DNA of 64,000 nucleotides, from positions 18,224,501-18,288,500 of the forward strand of contig CM067551.1 of assembly GCA_034509755.1 (NCBI GenBank). The letters are read 5' to 3'. This DNA comes from Anisodus tanguticus (lineage: Eukaryota > Streptophyta > Magnoliopsida > Solanales > Solanaceae). The notes under the pieces are model-generated. The model saw only the letters and a program-made list of their open reading frames with translations, did no database searches and was not told the DNA's origin. Shown here one piece after another: positions 47,601-58,528 of the stretch. Each line of letters opens with the position of its first letter. The first letter of the stretch is position 1. A program made the position numbers and the translations under genes.

Positions 47601-48025
47601 TTTAGTCAATAGGGTGAAGAATACCACAAGATTCAGTAAGTTCTTCCAGTTATAAATGGAAACAAAAATATTAACAGAATCTTAAAAAGAAAAATTCAGC
47701 TATTCTGTTATTAGTTCTCCAAATAACATGTTTTTATAGGTATTGGACTAACGGCTAGTGTAATCAACCTATTTTATTTTGTGGTCTATTTCTTTTGTGT
47801 GCGAGTTTGATCTCTTTTTCTTGATCTATATTAATTCACTAAAAGGATAATTTCTTATAAAGCGAAAAATAAACTCTTCCGAAGTAATGAAGGACACTCC
47901 TTTTTGAAATACCTACTAATTTCTCCATCACCCCTGTAGTTAGTTTTTTCACAATTAGAAGTAGCTTTAGATGAAGCATGATGAAACTAGGATCCTATTT
48001 TGGAGCACACTAAAAGTGATGTCCC
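47601..48025. other. Stretch without genes
   Basis: AT-rich, with no recognised motif. Confidence 0.5.
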
Positions 48026-48033
48026 GTAAAAAC

Positions 48034-48997
48034 TAGACGGCAACGGATTGGATCTGGACCGGATCCTACTAGATCCAAATCCAGATCTGTTTTACATACC
48101 TGGATCCAAATCCATCGAATTCATAAAAATCATATCAAAATCCGGATCCATTGAATCCACTGGACACGGATCGGATCTGGATCCACATGTAAAAAAATTT
48201 GCCTTGAATAATATTCCCACCTGTTGAAACCTTTTTGACAAAATGAAACCCAATTTGATTGAAAAAAATGATTGAGTTCATTCAATTAACCTACACAAAC
48301 ATGACACCATTCTTCCAAAATACTGAACGAAGTTTTAGCATCATAAGAAAATAAAGACGATGAAACAAAGTAAGTAAATAACATCATGAAAAATGTTGCA
48401 ATTACAAAGGTCTTGAAATTAAAGTCTACAACAATGTTCTTTAAAATGTCAGCAACATCTTCTATAACCTTATGTCAAACATGATAATCTAGTCTTTGAA
48501 GTCACTAGTTTCAACGTCATCAACATCCTAAAATAACAAAGAAACAATCATATTAAAAAGAGATAACTAAAAAAATTCATCTCAATAACTATATGATTAA
48601 ACATATCATTTATCATATCAATACAGTCAACTACTTCCCCTTCTTCCGCTTAGTTTTTTATTGGGTCTTTTGAGAATTATGGGCTTAAACTTATGGACCA
48701 ATTAAAAAATAAAATCCAAATCTGAATGTAAAATATATAAATTATGAAAATTTTTAAGAAAATACTTATAAAATTACATTCTAGGTTATGAATACATTTA
48801 ATAAAAACTGATCCACGGGTCGGATCTGGACCGGATACGGATCTCAAATACAAGATCCATATCCATATCCGATCAGTCAGAAACGGATCCGGGTCCAATC
48901 CGGATCCGTCTGGTCCAAATTTTGAAGATCCGTATCCTATAAAACGAATCTTGATCCATCGGATCCGGACCGGGTCCAGGATCCACTGCCATCTCTA
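48034..48997. mobile_element. Non-autonomous hAT-type element, 964 bp (GGATCC-rich family, copy 1)
   Basis: The ends TAGACGGCAACGGATTGGAT and, from the other side, TAGAGATGGCAGTGGATCC are inverted repeats. The flanks GTAAAAAC (48026-48033) and GTAAAAAG (48998-49005) match at seven of eight positions. Both ends are packed with GGATCC, GGATCTGG and CGGATC words over about 170 bp. There is no transposase. The second family member is at 53860-54692. Confidence 0.9.
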
Positions 48998-49005
48998 GTA
49001 AAAAG

Positions 49006-49278
49006 TACTCCTTCCAAATTATTTGTCGTGGTTAAGTTGTCTCAAATTATTTATTATTTTAGAAGTTCAAGACATAAGTAATTATCTTTTCTCTATTTTA
49101 TCTTTAGTAAAATTTTGTCATTAATAGATATGACACATAAATAGAGTAAATATTTAATGAAGAGAGATTATAAATTTGACATAAATAAAGATAAAGTAAT
49201 CAAATACTCATTTATTTAATATTTTTTAAGAGACGTGTAAAATCAAAAAGCGAAAAATACTTTGACATGGAGGGACTA
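49006..49278. mobile_element. Possible Stowaway-like MITE
   Basis: The left end TACTCCTTCCAAATTATTTG and the right end read on the other strand, TAGTCCCTCCATGTCAAAGT, resemble Stowaway termini, with only partial similarity to each other. It abuts the duplication of the preceding hAT-type element. Confidence 0.42.
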
Positions 49279-49422
49279 TGGTACTTTAATTTACCATTCT
49301 AAATGCTATCTTAATAAGCCTCAAAACCACTTTCTAATTCGTAGTATAGTTTTCATTGAAAAACGGGATAAAGTAAACGAGATATATAGTTCATCTCTTT
49401 ATACGTGACAGACTTGGTCATT

Positions 49423-49595
49423 TGTGGAATACGATTCAGAATATTATCATATATTCACCGTATATTTTGTAATTAATATTTGTGTGTAATTATGATAAAT
49501 ATAGATTCTCATTCAATTAGGATTTAACTTGTACACAATATATATATTTGTATTAATGAGAAAGACTCTCAAAAAGAGATTAATACAATCTTACA
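49423..49595 (+). repeat. 5' LTR of copia element D
   Basis: It ends CAATCTTACA directly before the primer site TGGTATCAAGAGTC at 49596-49609. The start is uncertain (TGTGGAATACG at 49423 or TGGAATACG at 49425) because there is no partner LTR. The interior ATATTCACCGTATATTTTGT resembles the LTR of element B. Confidence 0.75.
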
Positions 49596-49743
49596 TGGTA
49601 TCAAGAGTCAAACCCTAAAATACCTAACCCTACAAAAATTTATTGCCGCCCCTCCCCCCCCCCCCTTCTCTACCTCTTGGTCGGCGGCTTCCCCACACAA
49701 ACCCTATTTTTTTTCTCTTTCTCAACCACTCTCAGCCCCTCTA

Positions 49744-50640
49744 ATGGCTCTCATGGATCCTCCCACTTCTCCCATGGCGTCCTCATCCTCCCCAGTCGTC
49801 ACCTACAACCCTCCCCCCCGCTCTCTCGACGACTTCTTCGTTCCATCCGGAGTTCGCCATCACCAATATCAAGAACTTCATTCCCTTAGTTCTTGATCAA
49901 GAAAATGATCAATATTCTGCATGGGTTGAACTCTTTTGTATTCATGCATGTGCTTATAACGTGTTTGATCATATTGACGACTCTTTCCCTCACCCCATCG
50001 AGGTCGACGACACAACATGTCATCGCCTTGACGCTATCGTCAAGCAGTGGATTTATGGCACCATCTCTAAGGACTCGCTTCATACCATTATGAAGACCGG
50101 AGCCTCGGTGCGTGAATTATGGGTCAGGTTGGAGGAGATATTTCAAGACAACAATCACATACGTGTTGTGTACCTTGAGAAACAGTTCAATAACACGCGT
50201 CTTAAAAACTTTGCAAACATGTCCGACTACTGCAAACAATTGAAATTGGTTGCCGACCAGCTGTCCAATGTGGGCAATCCGATCTCATAAACTAAGATGG
50301 TATTGCAACTAATTAATTGATTAACGAAGGGTGAATACGACACCCTGGCAACATTGATAAAACAGGCCGACCACTGCCTAGCTTCAACAAGGCCCGGTCA
50401 CAATTACTTTTGGAAGAAACCAGACGTGCTAAACAGGATGAACACAACCAAACGGCGTTGGTGGTTGAGTCACCCGAAAACACCACCGCACCCGCCTGCC
50501 CCACCGACAACTAGCAGCCGCGGCGGCGGTAGAGGCCTAGGGCGCGGTGGTGGACGCGGCGGCAGAGGTAAAGGCGGCAGAAACAAAGGTGGCTCGGGTG
50601 GTGGTCAGCCGCAACCAGCTCGGTACGCGGTCCAATAGGC
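49744..50640 (+). pseudogene. Copia gag (element D)
   Basis: A start at 49744 gives MALMDPPTSPM; a shift near 49850 moves into FAITNIKNFIPLVLDQENDQ and WVELFCIHACAYNVFDHID. The frame is open to 50290 with LRELWVRLEEIFQDNNHIR-like sequence, then stops and shifts lead into a Gly/Arg-rich tail (RGGGRGLGRGGGRGGRGKGG) at 50510-50600. That tail is typical of nucleic-acid-binding gag C-termini. A C-run of 12 lies in the leader near 49655. Confidence 0.88.
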
Positions 50641-50879
50641 CGACCTAATGCCATGGCAGTTTCCCGACGGATGGGAAGCACTACCATGCCCGTACCCAAC
50701 TGTCGGAACGTACTAGCAGCAGCTCTATCATTTAGACCCGGGTCCATCTCCTCGGATCTCGGGTCCCGAAAAATAGGCCAATCTCACGGAGGCCCAACCG
50801 GGGCAGTCCAGTCTGGTTTGCTCACCCCGACAGAATTGACGCAGGTCTATAGCACCATGAACTTACAGTAGCCCGACGA

Positions 50880-51033
50880 TGCTTAGTACATGGACACGGG
50901 CGCCATATCCCACCTCACGCGCAACTTTGGTAAGCTTTCATGTGTTTTTAATTTGTGCACTTCTCAATCTATTGTGGTCGGAAATGACAATCGCATTCCA
51001 ATTCATGGGTATGGAACCACACATGTACCGAAA

Positions 51034-51064
<31 letters not shown>

Positions 51065-52240
51065 TCTCCCTCCGCAACGTCCTATATGTCCCCAATATCA
51101 TAAGAAATTTAATCTCTGTTAGGAAGTTTGCTATTGATAATTGGGTATCTCTTGAGTTTGACCCCTTTAGTTTTTCTGTGAAGGACCTATGCACGGGGAC
51201 ACCTCTTATAAGATGCAATAGTGTGGGGGATCTCTATCGATTCTTATCCACCTCCGTTGCCAGCATCAACCCTCACACATCCTTTGCTGCAATCTCTCCA
51301 TCCTCGTGGCATAACAGACTTGGACACCCGGGAGCTCCCGTTTTTAATTTTCTTAGAAGTCACAATTTTATCTCATGTAATAAGGGGAACCTTGCCCTAT
51401 GTTACTTTTCTTGTCCTTTAGGCAAACATGTTAGACTTCCGTTTATGTCTTCTTTAAGTGCTACTTTTTCCCCTTTTGACATTATTCATGCGGACTTATG
51501 GACATCTCATATTGCTAGCAAACTTGGTCATAAATATTACTTGGTGTGGTTAGATGATTTCTCGCATTTTCTATGGGTCTATCCGCTCAAATTTAAGTCG
51601 CAAGTCTACCCCACATTTCTTGAATTCCGCACATATATTAAAACTTAGTTTGAAAAGGACATAAAATCATTTCAATGTGATAATGGTCGTGAGTTTAATA
51701 ATTCACTCTTCCACAAATTCTGTTTGGATCATGGCATGGTGTTTCGATTCTCATGTCCTCATACCTTTCCTCAAAATGGTAAATCCGAAAGAATCCTACA
51801 TACCATTAACAACATGATTCGTAGTTTGCTTCTTCATGCTTATGTTCCACCAACCTTTTGGGTATATGCATTAAAATTGGTAGAATACATACTTAACATA
51901 TTACCTACTAGCACTCTCCGAAATCGAACCCCGACTGAAATTCTATTTCATCGTATCCCCACATATGGTCACATACACACGTTTGGATGTCTTTGTTATC
52001 CTAATCTCGCCTCTACGACATCTCACAAGTTAGCGCCTAGGTCCATTCCCTGCGTTTTCTTGGGATTCCCGTCCAACCATAGGTAATATCTCTGCTTCGA
52101 TCCGTCTACAAATAAAGTCATTGTCTCCCGTCATGTCATGTTTGATGAAAATATCTTCTCGTATTCCAACATTCGTCAGTTTACCGTCTCCGACTACATA
52201 TTTCTTGAAAATTCGAACATATCTCCTCTCTTACAGCACA
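50880..52240 (+). pseudogene. Copia protease, pre-integrase and integrase (element D)
   Basis: From 50890 an open frame of 252 codons begins YMDTGAISHLTRNFG (protease Asp-Thr-Gly), then an in-frame PHPHPHPHPH repeat, the pre-integrase zinc region WHNRLGHPGAP with CYFSCPLGKH, and the first integrase acidic motif in FDIIHADLWTS with YLVWLDDFSHFLW. One stop at 51646 and then the frame runs on with FQCDNGREFNN (second Asp) and NGKSERILHTINNMIR (catalytic Glu region), ending SIPCVFLGFPSNHR. The D, D, E triad residues are all visible, so this is the best preserved integrase in the window. Confidence 0.9.
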
Positions 52241-52700
52241 TGATACATGGAACTCCCAATCCGGCTCCACGACCACCACATCCGCCAAACCTCCCGCCAC
52301 TGCCCACCTTCACTCCGTCATTGCATGTCTGCCTCCCCCCGCACACCCACCTATCCCGCATCACCACCTCCGATCACGCATACACCCGCACCCACTCGCT
52401 ACCCGTCCAGTGTTCCCGCCACCACACCACACTGCCCTATCCCGTCACTACTTCCGGCTGCCCTCCTACCACTGCCTAACTCCCTCCCGCCACTGCCAAC
52501 CCCCTCCCCTATCAACTGCTAAACAACCCGCCATCTCCTGCAGCCCAGCCCCCAAACCCGCAAACACCCACACCCTCCCGCAACCCACTCCCCAACCCCA
52601 CACCACACTGCCTCATCCCCCAATCCCCCGCCCCTCACACTGCCTGTGCCACACCACCCGCAACCCAATTCCCAGTCCCCCGCCTCCACACACCGAATGA
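52241..52700 (+). pseudogene. C-rich proline/histidine/threonine spacer of element D
   Basis: About 450 bp with few G residues, made of CCACC, CCCGCC and CACTGCC words, lie between integrase and RT. Frames overlap because almost no stop codons form in such sequence. It corresponds to the G-rich (plus strand) spacer of element B. Confidence 0.65.
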
Positions 52701-53033
52701 AAACCCGTGCACAACACGAGATTTTCAAACCAAAAGTCCACTTCAACCTATCCACACAATCCATATCACCAATACCTAAAAAAACCCAAACTAGCAAAAC
52801 TTGATCCGAATTGGAATGCGGACATGCGTGAGGAGTTTGATGCGCTTACCACTCAGCATACATGGTATCTTGTTCCGAGACCAGAGGGGGTGAATGTGAT
52901 TCGTTGTATATGGCTCTTTCATCACAAGTTCAAAGTTCAGAGACAATGGTGATCTTGAACATCACAAGGCCAGACTTGTGGCAAATGGCATAGGACAACA
53001 TGAGGGTATTGATTGTGATGAGAATTTCACAAC
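52701..53033 (+). pseudogene. Start of copia RT, truncated (element D)
   Basis: The frame reads NWNADMREEFDALTTQHTW, LVPRPEGVNVIRCIWLF and, after a shift, HKARLVANGIGQHEGIDCD-type sequence, ending at 53033. The catalytic RT boxes are missing. Confidence 0.88.
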
Positions 53034-53225
53034 TAATAAACACAACTACGTATGTGCAAAAAACAATTTCATGAATAAGAAATTACCATTAATATAGTGG
53101 GCACAATAACTGTCAAACTCAAAAGAAATTTGCATGTACATAATTATATCCCTTGTACAATTGGTTTAACAGCTTCTGATATTGGTCCCAGATCTTGATA
53201 TTACTGGGGAAGATATTAGCTTATT
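53034..53225. other. Stretch without genes
   Basis: Flanking AT-rich DNA after the truncation point of element D; nothing recognised. Confidence 0.5.
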
Positions 53226-53523
53226 GATGTGTTTGATAACAATTAAGAAATATTCCTTAGTGAAAGTAAGGAAATAAGTTTGTGACATTCATACTAAGTA
53301 TCTAATAACACCCTCTAACACACCCCACACTCCACATCCCACACCCCTCCCTTGTGCCAATTCCGTGTTTGCCTAAGTTATAAACAAACGCATTTGAGAT
53401 AATATTTCTTGGATCTTTACCAAATAATAGAAAATAAGAAAGAAATCCACTTATTTTTTAAGGAAAAAAAATTATTTTTATATTTTCTATGAAAAATATT
53501 TTCCTTCGTACCAAACACAACCC
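53226..53523. mobile_element. Probable MITE with GTGTTTGGTA-type ends
   Basis: The left end GATGTGTTTGATAACAATTA and, from the other strand, the right end GTTGTGTTTGGTACGAAGGA share an inverted repeat of about 30 bp, continuing into AAATATTCC and AAATATTTT. The interior of about 240 bp is AT-rich, with a C-rich patch near 53310-53350. A target duplication is not clear. Confidence 0.5.
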
Positions 53524-53820
53524 TATATCAATTTTCTTTTTCTTCCAATGAGCTTATATAATATAGCTACTCGGCTCAAGAGAGTTTTTTACACTCTACC
53601 ATTTGGTTCTTGATAATCAATAAATTAAGGACACTAGGTTATTGTTTGATTATTTTGGATCCTAATCAAGCTCCTAAGATACTGTGAGTTGTAACTCTAA
53701 GGCATAGTTCTTATAAATTTCACTAACAACAAGGAAAAAATGGATAACTCTGAGGAATAAATTAAGAAAAATTGTAGATTATAAGACTTATTTTAGAAAT
53801 CTTACCGTGACTTCATTGAA

Positions 53821-54843
53821 AGGGCCTTGGAGTAACTGATAAAGTTGCTGCCATGTGACTAGAGATGACAATGGATCTTGGACCCGGTTCGGATCCGGTG
53901 GATCCAGATCCGTTTTATAGGATATGGATCTTCAAAATTTGGACCCGACAGATCCGGATCGGATCCGAATCCATTTCTGACGGATTGGATCTGGATCTTG
54001 TATTTGAGATCCATATCCGATCCAGATCCGACCCGTGGATCCGTATTTTATTAAATATATTCATAACCTAGAATGTAATTTTATAAGTATTTTCTTAAAA
54101 TTGCTAAGCACATTCTTGCAAGTTTAATTCTCAAAACAAGTTTAATTTATCCCCGTGTTAACTCAAAAACCCAAAAATAAATAGGTAACTTCGATAATAA
54201 AATCAATGTTATATTAGTGAATGACTAACATCTCCATAGACAAGTAGTTAAAATTATATTCACTTCATTTGTGAAGATTCCAAGCACATGCAAGTTCTGC
54301 ATTGCGAAAATACTAGTCAGCATTTTTCACAACTATTGTCATTGTACAACATTTTCAATTAATAGCTCACAATCAAAACGAGACAACGAACAAAATATCT
54401 CATATGAACATTTCAAAATTGAAACACAGTAAACTGTTAGCTAAGTAAAAATCGTTTGTCAGTTTTAAAAAAATTCTTAGCAAGGTTACATTCTTAGCAA
54501 GGCAATTTTTTTTACATGTGGATCCAGATCCGATCCGTGGACCCGGTGGATCCGATGAATCTGTATTTGAATCTGATTTTTATGGACCCGACGGATCTGT
54601 ATCCGGATCTGGATTCATGTATGAAAACCGGATCCGGATCTGGATCTGGATCTAGTAGGATCCGGTCCAGATCCGATCCGTTGCCATCCCTACATGTGAC
54701 CAGGAGGTCATGAGTTCAACCCGTGGAAATAACCTCTTACAGAAATGCAATGTGAGATTGCGTACAATAGACTCTTGTGGTCCGGTCCTTCCCCGGACCC
54801 CGCACATAGCGGAAGCTTAGTGCACCAGAGTGCCTTTTTTTTT
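53821..54843 (+). mobile_element. TS-type SINE split by a hAT-type element
   Basis: The head AGGGCCTTGGAGTAACTGAT at 53821 and AAAGTTGCTGCCATGTGAC lead to the insertion at 53860; the rest resumes at 54693 with GACCAGGAGGTCATGAGTTC (B-box-like GAGTTCAACCC), then TGTGGTCCGGTCCTTCCCC and GCTTAGTGCACCAGAGTGCC plus a T-run. This is the layout of the TS family of tobacco and other Solanaceae. An imperfect target duplication TACCGTGACTTCATT (from 53803) and TACCATGACTTCATC (from 54844) surrounds it. Without the insert the SINE is about 182 bp. Confidence 0.9.
53860..54692. mobile_element. Non-autonomous hAT-type element, 833 bp (GGATCC-rich family, copy 2)
   Basis: The ends TAGAGATGACAATGGATC and, from the other side, TAGGGATGGCAACGGATC are inverted repeats. 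A perfect 8-bp duplication CATGTGAC lies at 53852-53859 and 54693-54700. Both ends are full of GGATCC and GGATCTGGATC words over 170-190 bp. The AT-rich centre is non-coding. Confidence 0.93.
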
Positions 54844-54861
54844 TACCATGACTTCATCCAA

Positions 54862-56942
54862 ACTCAAGGCATTGCATACATTGACTTCTGTTTCCACTAA
54901 GCCCCATGAGAGAAAAAGTTAAAAATAAATAAATAAACAAGTTTAACTAGACTGAAATAAAAGTGTAATAACTCTAGGACTGCATAGAAGTTGCTAATGT
55001 TTGTCCCATTCATAATCTTTTTCTAGTTGTATGGAAGATGACATACATTCAATGACACGAAAACAAGCTGTCACTCTGCAGAGACTTTGGACAAAATAAA
55101 TAATTAAATTTTAATGTACTAGTATATCTTTTTTGGAATTTTTCGTTTGGAAGAATGGTGGCAGTGGTTATTTTATTAAATTTTCTTTTGGAGAAGTTAT
55201 ATGGTGTTATGTGAAAGAGGCAGATTTCAAACTTGTCCTTGTCTTTGCATATGTCCAATGATTTTATTATCTGAGGTAAGGTATGAGCCTCATCTTGATT
55301 TTTTTTGTCCCTATTAACTGTTGTGGGGGTATGGAAAGGGAGACATTAATTTTGTATTATATCTTCTCAATACTTTTGGCACAGGGGTATTTTCCAAATT
55401 ATTATCACTATGTCACATAGTTGAAATGTGTTGACATAACAGAATTTGCCCCAGAACTATGCGCATAGTTCAAGTAAAAATTTATTGTAATTTGATATCA
55501 TATTTGACTCTAAATATTAAAGAAAATGAAATATGTTCTATTTCACATAGTTCAAGGATAAAATATAACCCTTTACTCTTCATTTTATGTATCTCTTATG
55601 TTTGGATTCGGCTCAAAGTAATCCTTGAAATATATTTTGAGCTATTTTGTTTCATTAAGTTTTTCAAAAATAAACACTTTCAATTTTCGCTAAATATTTT
55701 TATAAACATTATCTGTTAGGTTTAGGTGAAAAAGATTTAAGTAAAAACAACAAGAAAATCTCATCAAATACCATAAACTGCAACATAAAAAATTACATTT
55801 AACACAAAAAAAAAAAATTAAACATAGGAGAAATTGCACCTCAAAAGGTGGTACCTTACTTTATATATAGACCAAAAATAGCATAAACTTTAAAATTACA
55901 CCTTCAAATGGGTTTTCACAAAATCTTTTTTTTTTAAGTTTCAGTTAAATCTAACAGACATATTTAGTTTGTTAGATACTTATTTGACAAACATTAGAAG
56001 TGCTTAGTTTTTGCAAACATAAGGGATCAAAACTGTTCAAGAGATTATTTTGAACCTACTCCAAACATAAGAGGCTCTTTTGTTATGCTCTATACTTCTC
56101 TTTAATTCTAGTCTATCCGAAAAATGACACATTTTTAATTATAAATAATGTAACTTTAAACTTTTATTTATTTTTAATGAGATAATTTATAACTATATAA
56201 ATTGATGACATACTTAATGTCACAAGTGTCAGTTTTTAAAATTTCGCTCACAATAAAATATCATCACAAAAATTATAAAGGAGGGAGCACTTTCTTTTTA
56301 TCCCAAGAACTATTTCAACTGATTTGGTATCGTTAGAACTTGAAATTGGTACACCTATTCCAATTAACAATGAGCGCAGTAGTTAAAAATGTTAACCTTA
56401 TAACATCTATTTCACCCCTCTCAAATTCAAATTTATAGAAAAAAAAAATTAATCAAGCAATGGTTGAATAAATATTTTCATGAATAATTAGTTTGTCTTA
56501 GAGTAATGCCTGATCACATGTTAGAAAAGATGACAGAAATTGAGAAGTGTGATCAATCAAATTATTCATCTACATTCTCTAATAACTTAGAAGTAAGCAG
56601 TTTAGTGTTACACTCTCATAGACATGTAGGTCTGTAGCAATTTATTCTTTGTTAAAATTATATCATAGTCATTGCGGGTAACTTTTTTTTGTTATAGCAG
56701 AAAAATCTATTTTACTTTTAAAATTATAAATCTCATATTTTAAGTAAACATCTATAAATATTTTTCAAACGATCAGATCGTGTAAAAATACTTTTTACAC
56801 CACTAATGTATATAACTTAAAAACATATTTTTTTACTACAAATTAAAAGGGAAAGAGGATAAGAATAAGCAATAACATGATAGGAAAAGAAAAAGGATAG
56901 ATACTTTCCTTTGCTACAAATGTGAAGAAAATGTATATTATT
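54862..56942. other. AT-rich intergenic stretch without genes
   Basis: No supported coding region, structural RNA or complete element. Open frames such as 55459-55719 and 55049-55258 are AT-driven and carry no motif. Confidence 0.6.
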
Positions 56943-57170
56943 GCTCCTTCCTTTCTAAAAAAAATTCTTAATTTAATTTGATATGAAATTTAAAAAATAA
57001 AGAGATATTTTTAAAATATGTGGTTCAAAAGAAGTTTTAGATATTTATGTGACTGTAAATCATTTCATATAATTAAATTATTTTTAAATATAAAAATATA
57101 TCAATCTTTTTAAGATAAATTAATAAAAAAAAGTAAAACAAGAAAATCTTTTTAGAACGAGACACTACTA
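56943..57170. mobile_element. Stowaway-like MITE, family M, copy 2
   Basis: It starts GCTCCTTCCTTTCTAAAA and shares GTGGTTCAAAAGAAGT, GTAAATCATTTCATA and TTTTTAAATATAAAAATATA with the copies at 46034 and 57332, in the same orientation. Confidence 0.65.
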
Positions 57171-57331
57171 GTTACTAGTTAGTACTTAGTAAATAGAGAG
57201 AGAAGATGATACTAATTAATTCTTTTTTTCGTTTGACTAGAGAGAAATGTTGATGACTGACATAGTTAGAAGCATATTGCAGAGACCCAAGCCTTCTAAG
57301 CTCCTCTGATCTCCATTCTCTCCGATATATT

Positions 57332-57550
57332 TACTCCCTCGTCTCAAAAAAATTATCTTAATTTAACTTAACATAATTTAAAAAATAAAAGAAGATTTTT
57401 GAAATATATAATTCAAAACATATCTTAAATATTTATATGGTCATAAATCATCTCATAAAATTAAATTATTTTTAAATATAAAAAGATATCATTTTTTATG
57501 GAACAAACTAATAAAGAAAGTAGAACAATCTTATTAGAAAATGAGTACTA
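57332..57550. mobile_element. Stowaway-like MITE, family M, copy 3
   Basis: It starts TTACTCCCTCGTCTCAAAAA and ends near GAGTACTA. The core ATAAATCATCTCATAAAATT and TTTTTAAATATAAAAAGATA matches the other two family M copies. Confidence 0.7.
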
Positions 57551-58528
57551 CTTATTTTTCCTTCCCATTAGATAACTTCTTTTTCATCTATTCGAACCTT
57601 GAACAATACAATTACCTGATATCTTTGGTGATGGAAGATAACACCGAAAACTTGAAAAATGATCCAAACACCATCGTTTTAAGAAAAAAAATAGGAAAAA
57701 AAAAGAAGAAAAAGAGATGACTTGTAGGGGTGGGCAAAAAACCCGGAGAATCAAAAAAACTGAACCGAAACAAAATTCGGTTCGTTTTTTTTTTTTTTAA
57801 AATCGATTTTTTGAAAAACCGAACTGAATCAGGATTTAGTGATTCCGTTCGATTTTTAAATTTTGGATACGAACCGAACCGAAAAACCGAATTAAATATG
57901 TAATTAATCATATTTTTTATTTTAGGCTACTACTATCTCCTGAATCATAGCCATTGAAACAAATCTATGGAAGCTATTATGAAAGTCGAATGCGGCATGA
58001 ACTTGATTAGCATATCACGGAAGCATTGACATAAAATGTAGGGAGAGAAAGTAGTTGTAAATTAGTAAAACTTTAAATGGTCATAACTCTGCGCTCGGAT
58101 GTCCGTTTTACCCGATTTTTTTTATTTTGGGTATTTTTTCGAGACGGGGAGGCCCAAAATGCCGCGAGGCGGTTTGGCATAGCCAATTTTTAGAAAAACG
58201 TCAGTTTTCCCAATCAATTTGTGTTTTTCCCCAAATCGATTTCTATTTTCCTTTTTCTTTAGTAAACATCTCACGATACACAATAGATTTCAACGTCGAA
58301 ATTTCATGATAGTGTAGGTGTGAATGTTAATTTCAGTTTTGGAAATTCAATTTTTTTTTAAAAAATAATTCCCTGACCCGACCCGGCCCACTAGAAACCG
58401 ATATAATCCGATACGTTCGGCGATATAAATCGAACATATCGGTTTTTTTTTAAGTTGGATTCGTTTTTTTAAAAAAAAAACCAATTTTTATTCGGTTAAT
58501 ATTTTTCGGATACAAAACCGGTATAAAC

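Larger units (their letters stand above)
49423..53033 (+). mobile_element. 3'-truncated copia retrotransposon (element D)
   Basis: A 5' LTR is followed by gag, protease, integrase and the very start of RT. Homology stops abruptly at about 53033 inside the RT N-terminal region, after GIDCDENF-type sequence. No RT core, RNase H or 3' LTR follows. Protein similarity and leader structure place it in the same family as element B. Confidence 0.88.

Noticed and set aside
52247..52797. Several overlapping proline-rich or glycine-rich frames
   Set aside because: They are shadows of the C-rich spacer between integrase and RT in copia element D.
55459..55719. Plus-strand frame of 86 codons
   Set aside because: Ile/Phe/Tyr-rich product of AT-rich DNA with no motif or gene context.
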